This document shows, in pieces, positions 60,257-64,000 of a DNA stretch of 64,000 bases (positions within the stretch are counted from its first letter, which is position 1; each line of letters starts with the position of its first letter). Under the pieces are notes generated by a model. The model worked only from the letters and a program-made list of their open reading frames with translations, was not told the origin of the DNA and made no database searches. Source of the stretch: Biscogniauxia marginata (taxonomy: Eukaryota; Ascomycota; Sordariomycetes; Xylariales; Xylariaceae); the NCBI GenBank assembly GCA_022695795.1, contig MU404184.1, positions 33,838 to 97,837 of the forward strand, given 5' to 3'. The position numbers and the translations under genes are program-made.

Positions 60257-60711
60257 AACGAAATAAAGTTTATAATTAAAATAATTATTAAAACTAATAT
60301 AATAATAATAAAAATAAAACTATATAAATAATTATAATAAACTTAATAAAATAATTAATAATAAATTATAATTATTTAAATTATAAATGTTATTAATTAC
60401 TTTTTATTATTATATATTATTTTAATTAAAAAAACATTTTACTTCGTAATATCGCGATAATTTATTAATATTAAAAAGCAAAATTATAATGTTAAATAAT
60501 AACTAAATTATAAATAAGTTTAATATAAACTTTATAAAGTATTTTTATAAATACATAAAAAAAAACTAAAAAAATTACGCGCTTTTTAATTTTAAATAAT
60601 CACAAAAATTATTATTAAAAAAAATATCGTTATACTTTATATATTTAATTATTCGTTATATAAGTTTTAACCTTTTAACCTCGTATATTTTAATATTTTA
60701 AAATAAATATA
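60245..60711 (+). pseudogene. Transposase relic (Fot1/Pot2-like DDE domain)
   Basis: Two motifs lie in the same frame. 60245-60271 reads IYNFNEIKF and matches the (I)YNFDETGF motif around the first catalytic Asp, with D to N, T to I and G to K changes, all of RIP type. 60623-60711 reads NIVILYIF, then a degraded SSHLLQPLD-like region with a stop for Gln and Asn for Asp, then FNILK. About 126 codons separate them, as in the family. A run of 28 nt (AT)n precedes the first motif (60223-60250). Non-functional. Confidence 0.78.
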
Positions 60712-61689
60712 TAATAATTACTTATAAAGTTTAATAAATTATTATTATATTTACATTATAAAAAAACTTTTTAATTAACTTTATAAAAATTTTTATTATT
60801 ATAATAATTATTTTAAATATATAAATTAATTTTTTTATTTAAAAAAGGTTATTATTATATTATTTATATTTATATAAATAATATATATACCCTTTTTTAG
60901 TCTTAATATAAATTAAGTATTTTAAAAAACTAAAACATTTATAATAATTTATAAAATGTTTTTATAATTTAGTTATATTATAAATAAAATTAAAAAACAC
61001 TAAAAAAGTTTTTTTATAAATATTTATAATTAACTTATAAAACCTATTTTAATATTAATATATAAAATGTTTTTATTACGAAATAAAATTACTCGTTTTT
61101 AAGAAATAAACCATATTTTTAATAAGCGACATAAAACTAAAAATAAATAATTATAAATAAAAAAATTTACTTAATATAAAAAAATAATGTTATAATTAAT
61201 AATAAAAAAGAAAAATCTCGAAAAAAAGTAATAACTAAATAAAAACGATATAATATATATAATTAATTTAATTATAATACGCGTATTTATATAACAAATA
61301 AAAATATATTTATATAATATAATAAATAAAAATATAATTAATAATACTTATATAATAAATAAAAAAGTATTTAATAATTTAAATTTCGAGGAGTTATAAT
61401 TAATTTTATTTGTTTTTTATTTTTTATTTTAATTTTAAAGGGCTTTAACTCGAAAAATATAATAAATTAAATAATATAAATTACGCTTTAAAAAACTAAA
61501 TATTTAATATAAAAAAGGTATTTAGTTTTTAAAGTATAAAACTAAATAAGATAATTCGAATAATAATAATTATTAATTAATTTCGATATGATATAAATAG
61601 TTTTTAATGGTTAAAAGTGTAATAAATATAAAATTTCGTTCGCGAGCTTATTTTATTTACTCGCTTATGTGGTACGTTATTATTAATTT

Positions 61690-62460
61690 AAATAATTAAT
61701 TATTATTATTTCGTTTAAATTATATTATCGTAATAATAAACTTTTTATTATATAAACACAATATAAAACGAGTCGAAAAAAACTAAATCTTTAATTTCGT
61801 ATAATAATAAAAATTATTATAAACACGTTTAAATAAATAAATCGATTATTAAAAAGCTTTATATAAAAACTTAAATATATATCGAAAATATTTTAAATTA
61901 ATACGTAAAATAATTATAAAATATAGAATTTTAAAAAAGGATATATATAATTTTAACGAGATAAAATTTATATTTAAATTAATTAAATTAATATAATAAT
62001 ATTAAATATAAAACGATATAAACGATTTTAATAAGTTTAATAAAAGAATTAAAAATAAATTATAATTATTTAAATTATTATTTATTATATTAATTAAAAA
62101 AATATTTAATTTTATAATATTATAATAACTTGTTATTATTAAAAAATAAAAATAAAATATTAAATAATAATTAAATAATAAATAAACTTAATATAAAATT
62201 TGTGAAATATTTCGATTTTTATATTAAAAATTAAATACAAGATTTTAAGTGTTTATTAATTTTAAATAATTACAAAAATTATTATTTTATAAAATTTAAA
62301 AAATATTATAAAAAACTTAATAGTATTATATTTTATATATTTAGTTATTTATTATATAAATTATAATTTCTCGATTTTATATATTTTAATATCTTAAAAA
62401 TATATATATAATAATTATTTAAAAGACTTAATAAAACGTTATTATTATTACGTTTTAAAA
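61690..62460 (+). mobile_element. Second, truncated copy of the Fot1/Pot2-like transposon
   Basis: About 61780-62455 is a direct repeat of about 60050-60730. 61943-61969 again reads IYNFNEIKF in the plus strand, and near 62400 a LDFIYFNILK segment keeps the Asp that is lost in the first copy. The copy stops at about 62455 where inverted-orientation sequence begins. Confidence 0.72.
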
Positions 62461-62667
62461 ACTAAATACCTTTTTTATATTAAGTTTTTAGTTTTTAACG
62501 TGTAATTTAAATTAATTAATTAATTATATTTTTTAAGTTAAAACCCTTTAAAATTAAAATAAAGAATTAATAATAAATAAAATTAATTATAACTCCTTAA
62601 AATTTAAATTATTAAATACTTTTTTATTTATTATATAAATGCGTATATTATAATTAATTTAATTATA
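62440..62667 (-). mobile_element. Inverted fragment of the transposon's subterminal region
   Basis: Minus-strand match to the subterminal sequence near 61400-61540 (ATTTAGTTTTTAAAGTATAAA and ACTCGAAAAATATAATAAAT motifs). It is joined to the truncated copy on its left and to MITE E on its right, evidence of nested insertion or rearrangement. Confidence 0.55.
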
Positions 62668-63093
62668 TAACGTGTCTTATAAGCGAGTGGGCCACTTAAT
62701 TTTCTATATAAAATCGACTTTTTCAAAAATTTATAACTTTATACGCAAAAATCGTAAAAATCTCGGACCTTTTTCTTTAATTATATAATTATAAGGTTTA
62801 ACTAAAAATAAAATCGAAGAAATTAATTTTAAAAAACGCAAAAAGAAAACGCGTAAAAACTAAAATCAAAATAAAACGTATAGACCTTTTTACGTATTTC
62901 TTTATACATTATACTTTTATTTTTTTTCGATTTTATTTTTAGTTAAACCTTATAATTCTATAACTAAAAAAAAAGGTTCGAGAGTTTTACGATTTTCACG
63001 CGCAAAGTTATGAATTTTTAAAAAAGTCGATTTTATATGGAAAATTAAGTGGCTCACTCGCTTATATAACCTACTCACTTACGAGACAAGTTA
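62668..63093. mobile_element. MITE copy E
   Basis: Starts TAACGTGTCTTATAAGCGAG. The right end is CTCACTCGCTTATATAAC followed by a second, diverged 18-bp unit and GACAAGTTA. The long inverted repeats and centre match copy C, so C and E form one subtype. Confidence 0.8.
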
Positions 63094-63910
63094 TATTATA
63101 TCATTTTTATTTAATTATTATTTTTAAGATCCTTTTTTTATTAATTATAATATTATTTTTTATATTAAGTATTTTATTTATTTATAATTACTTATTTTTA
63201 GTTTTATATCGTTTAATAAAAATATAATTTATTTTTTAAAAACGAGTAATTTTATTTTATAAGTTAATTATAAATATTTATAATATTTATAAAAAAACTT
63301 TTTAAGATTTTTTTAATTTTATTTATAATAAAATAAAATTATAATAATACTTTATAAGTTATTATAAATGTTTTAACTTTTTAAAATACTTAATTTATAT
63401 CGAGATTAAAAAATATACGCGTTTTTATATAAAAAATAATATAATAATAACCTTTTTAAAATTAAAAAAAAACTAATTTAATTACGTAAAACTTAATTTA
63501 TATATTTAAAATAATTATTATAATAATAAATATTTTTATAATGTAAAACTAAAAAAGACGATTCGAATAATAATAATTATTAATTAATTTTAATATTACG
63601 CAAATATTTTTTAATAATTAAAATTACGAAAGTTATAAAAACTAGCTTACTCGCTTATAAGGCATGTTAAATAAAAACGATATATATATATATATTTATA
63701 TAATAAATAAAAAATATTTAATAATTTAAGTTTTAAAAAGTTTAATTAATTTTATTTATTATTAATCTTTTGTTTTAATTTTAAAAGATTTTAACTTAGA
63801 AAATATAATAAATAAATTAATTTAAATTACACGTTAAAAATTAAAAATTAAAAAAATGATTTAAATAATAATAATAATTAATTAATTTTAATAATTAAAA
63901 TTATAAAAGT
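63094..63910. mobile_element. Further transposon fragments, mixed orientation
   Basis: About 63115-63500 matches 16200-16800 and 60780-61250 in inverted orientation. About 63540-63670 is a right end in forward orientation with GACGATTCGAATAATAATAA and CTTACTCGCTTATAAGGCATGTTA. About 63690-63905 is another subterminal copy. Confidence 0.6.
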
Positions 63911-64000
63911 TATAAAAACTAGTTTATTTATTTATATAACTTATTTATTTATATAACTTATTTATTTATATAACTTATTTATTTATATAACTTATTTATT
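63910..64000. repeat. 18-bp tandem repeat at a transposon end
   Basis: At least four units of ATTTATATAACTTATTT-like sequence (period 18) run to the window edge. The unit is an AT-shifted form of the TTACTCGCTTATATAACT terminus of the DNA transposons. It directly follows a subterminal transposon segment. Confidence 0.85.

Larger units (their letters stand above)
59129..61680 (+). mobile_element. Fot1/Pot2-like (Tc1/mariner-pogo) DNA transposon, RIP-mutated, with MITE D inserted
   Basis: Left and right subterminal regions are inverted copies: 59130-59330 against about 61490-61680, each with the GACGATTCGAATAATAATAA-like motif. The outer ends carry the 18-bp unit TTACTCGCTTATATAACT, doubled at the left, and ACGTTA at the right. 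Without the MITE at 59437-59850 the element would be about 2.1 kb, a normal size for the group. The interior holds a transposase relic on the plus strand. There are no intact frames. Exact left end uncertain by some tens of bases. Confidence 0.75.

Noticed and set aside
63910..64000. Telomere-associated tandem repeat at the window end
   Set aside because: The unit is a variant of the transposon terminus, not a TTAGGG-type repeat, and the edge is only the window limit.

Overview
The window comes from a filamentous ascomycete, most likely a Sordariomycete. The genes have short introns of 47-182 nt with GT..AG ends, and their products are typical of such fungi: flotillin, Trm6, Arp2/3 subunit 3, an LPMO-like secreted protein and a GPI-tailed S41 peptidase-like protein. 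The genome is sharply split into gene-bearing stretches of ordinary base composition and AT-rich blocks with almost no CpA or TpG, while CpG persists. That is the signature of repeat-induced point mutation (RIP).

Layout. AT-rich, RIP-mutated blocks lie at about 1-5930, 10136-10920, 13966-17190, 38090-54780 and 58985-64000. Between them: an island (5.93-10.1 kb) with one gene for a GT31 (Fringe-like) glycosyltransferase; an island of normal composition (10.9-13.97 kb) with no gene I can support; the main gene block (17.2-38 kb), which holds a conserved nuclear-looking protein, ARPC3 (3 exons), TRM6, flotillin (5 exons), an uncharacterised PPxY protein, a Cys-rich zinc-binding-like protein, an OB-fold-like protein and an LPMO-like secreted protein; and a small island (54.8-59 kb) with one four-exon S41 peptidase-like gene.

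The AT-rich blocks can be partly decoded. The block at 38-55 kb holds two complete Ty3/gypsy LTR retrotransposons side by side, both on the minus strand (39482-47152 and 47299-54764), with recognisable remnants of gag zinc knuckle, reverse transcriptase and integrase. The first still has a 5-bp target duplication and has lost CpA almost only on one strand; the second has lost it on both. A third LTR of the second type is cut by the left edge of the window. The blocks at 14-17, 38-39 and 59-64 kb hold relics of a Fot1/Pot2-like (Tc1/mariner-pogo) transposon whose transposase motifs can still be read, and five copies of a 0.4-kb MITE with long terminal inverted repeats, TA-flanked ACGT ends and the same outer terminus as the larger transposon.

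No gene cluster, CRISPR array, rRNA or tRNA gene could be supported. The cellular genes are mostly housekeeping or single secreted-protein genes with no evident shared pathway. The most unusual content is in the repeat fraction: graded and strand-biased RIP, U3 exchange between LTR subfamilies, and an 18-bp terminal unit that is doubled or tandemly repeated at transposon ends.
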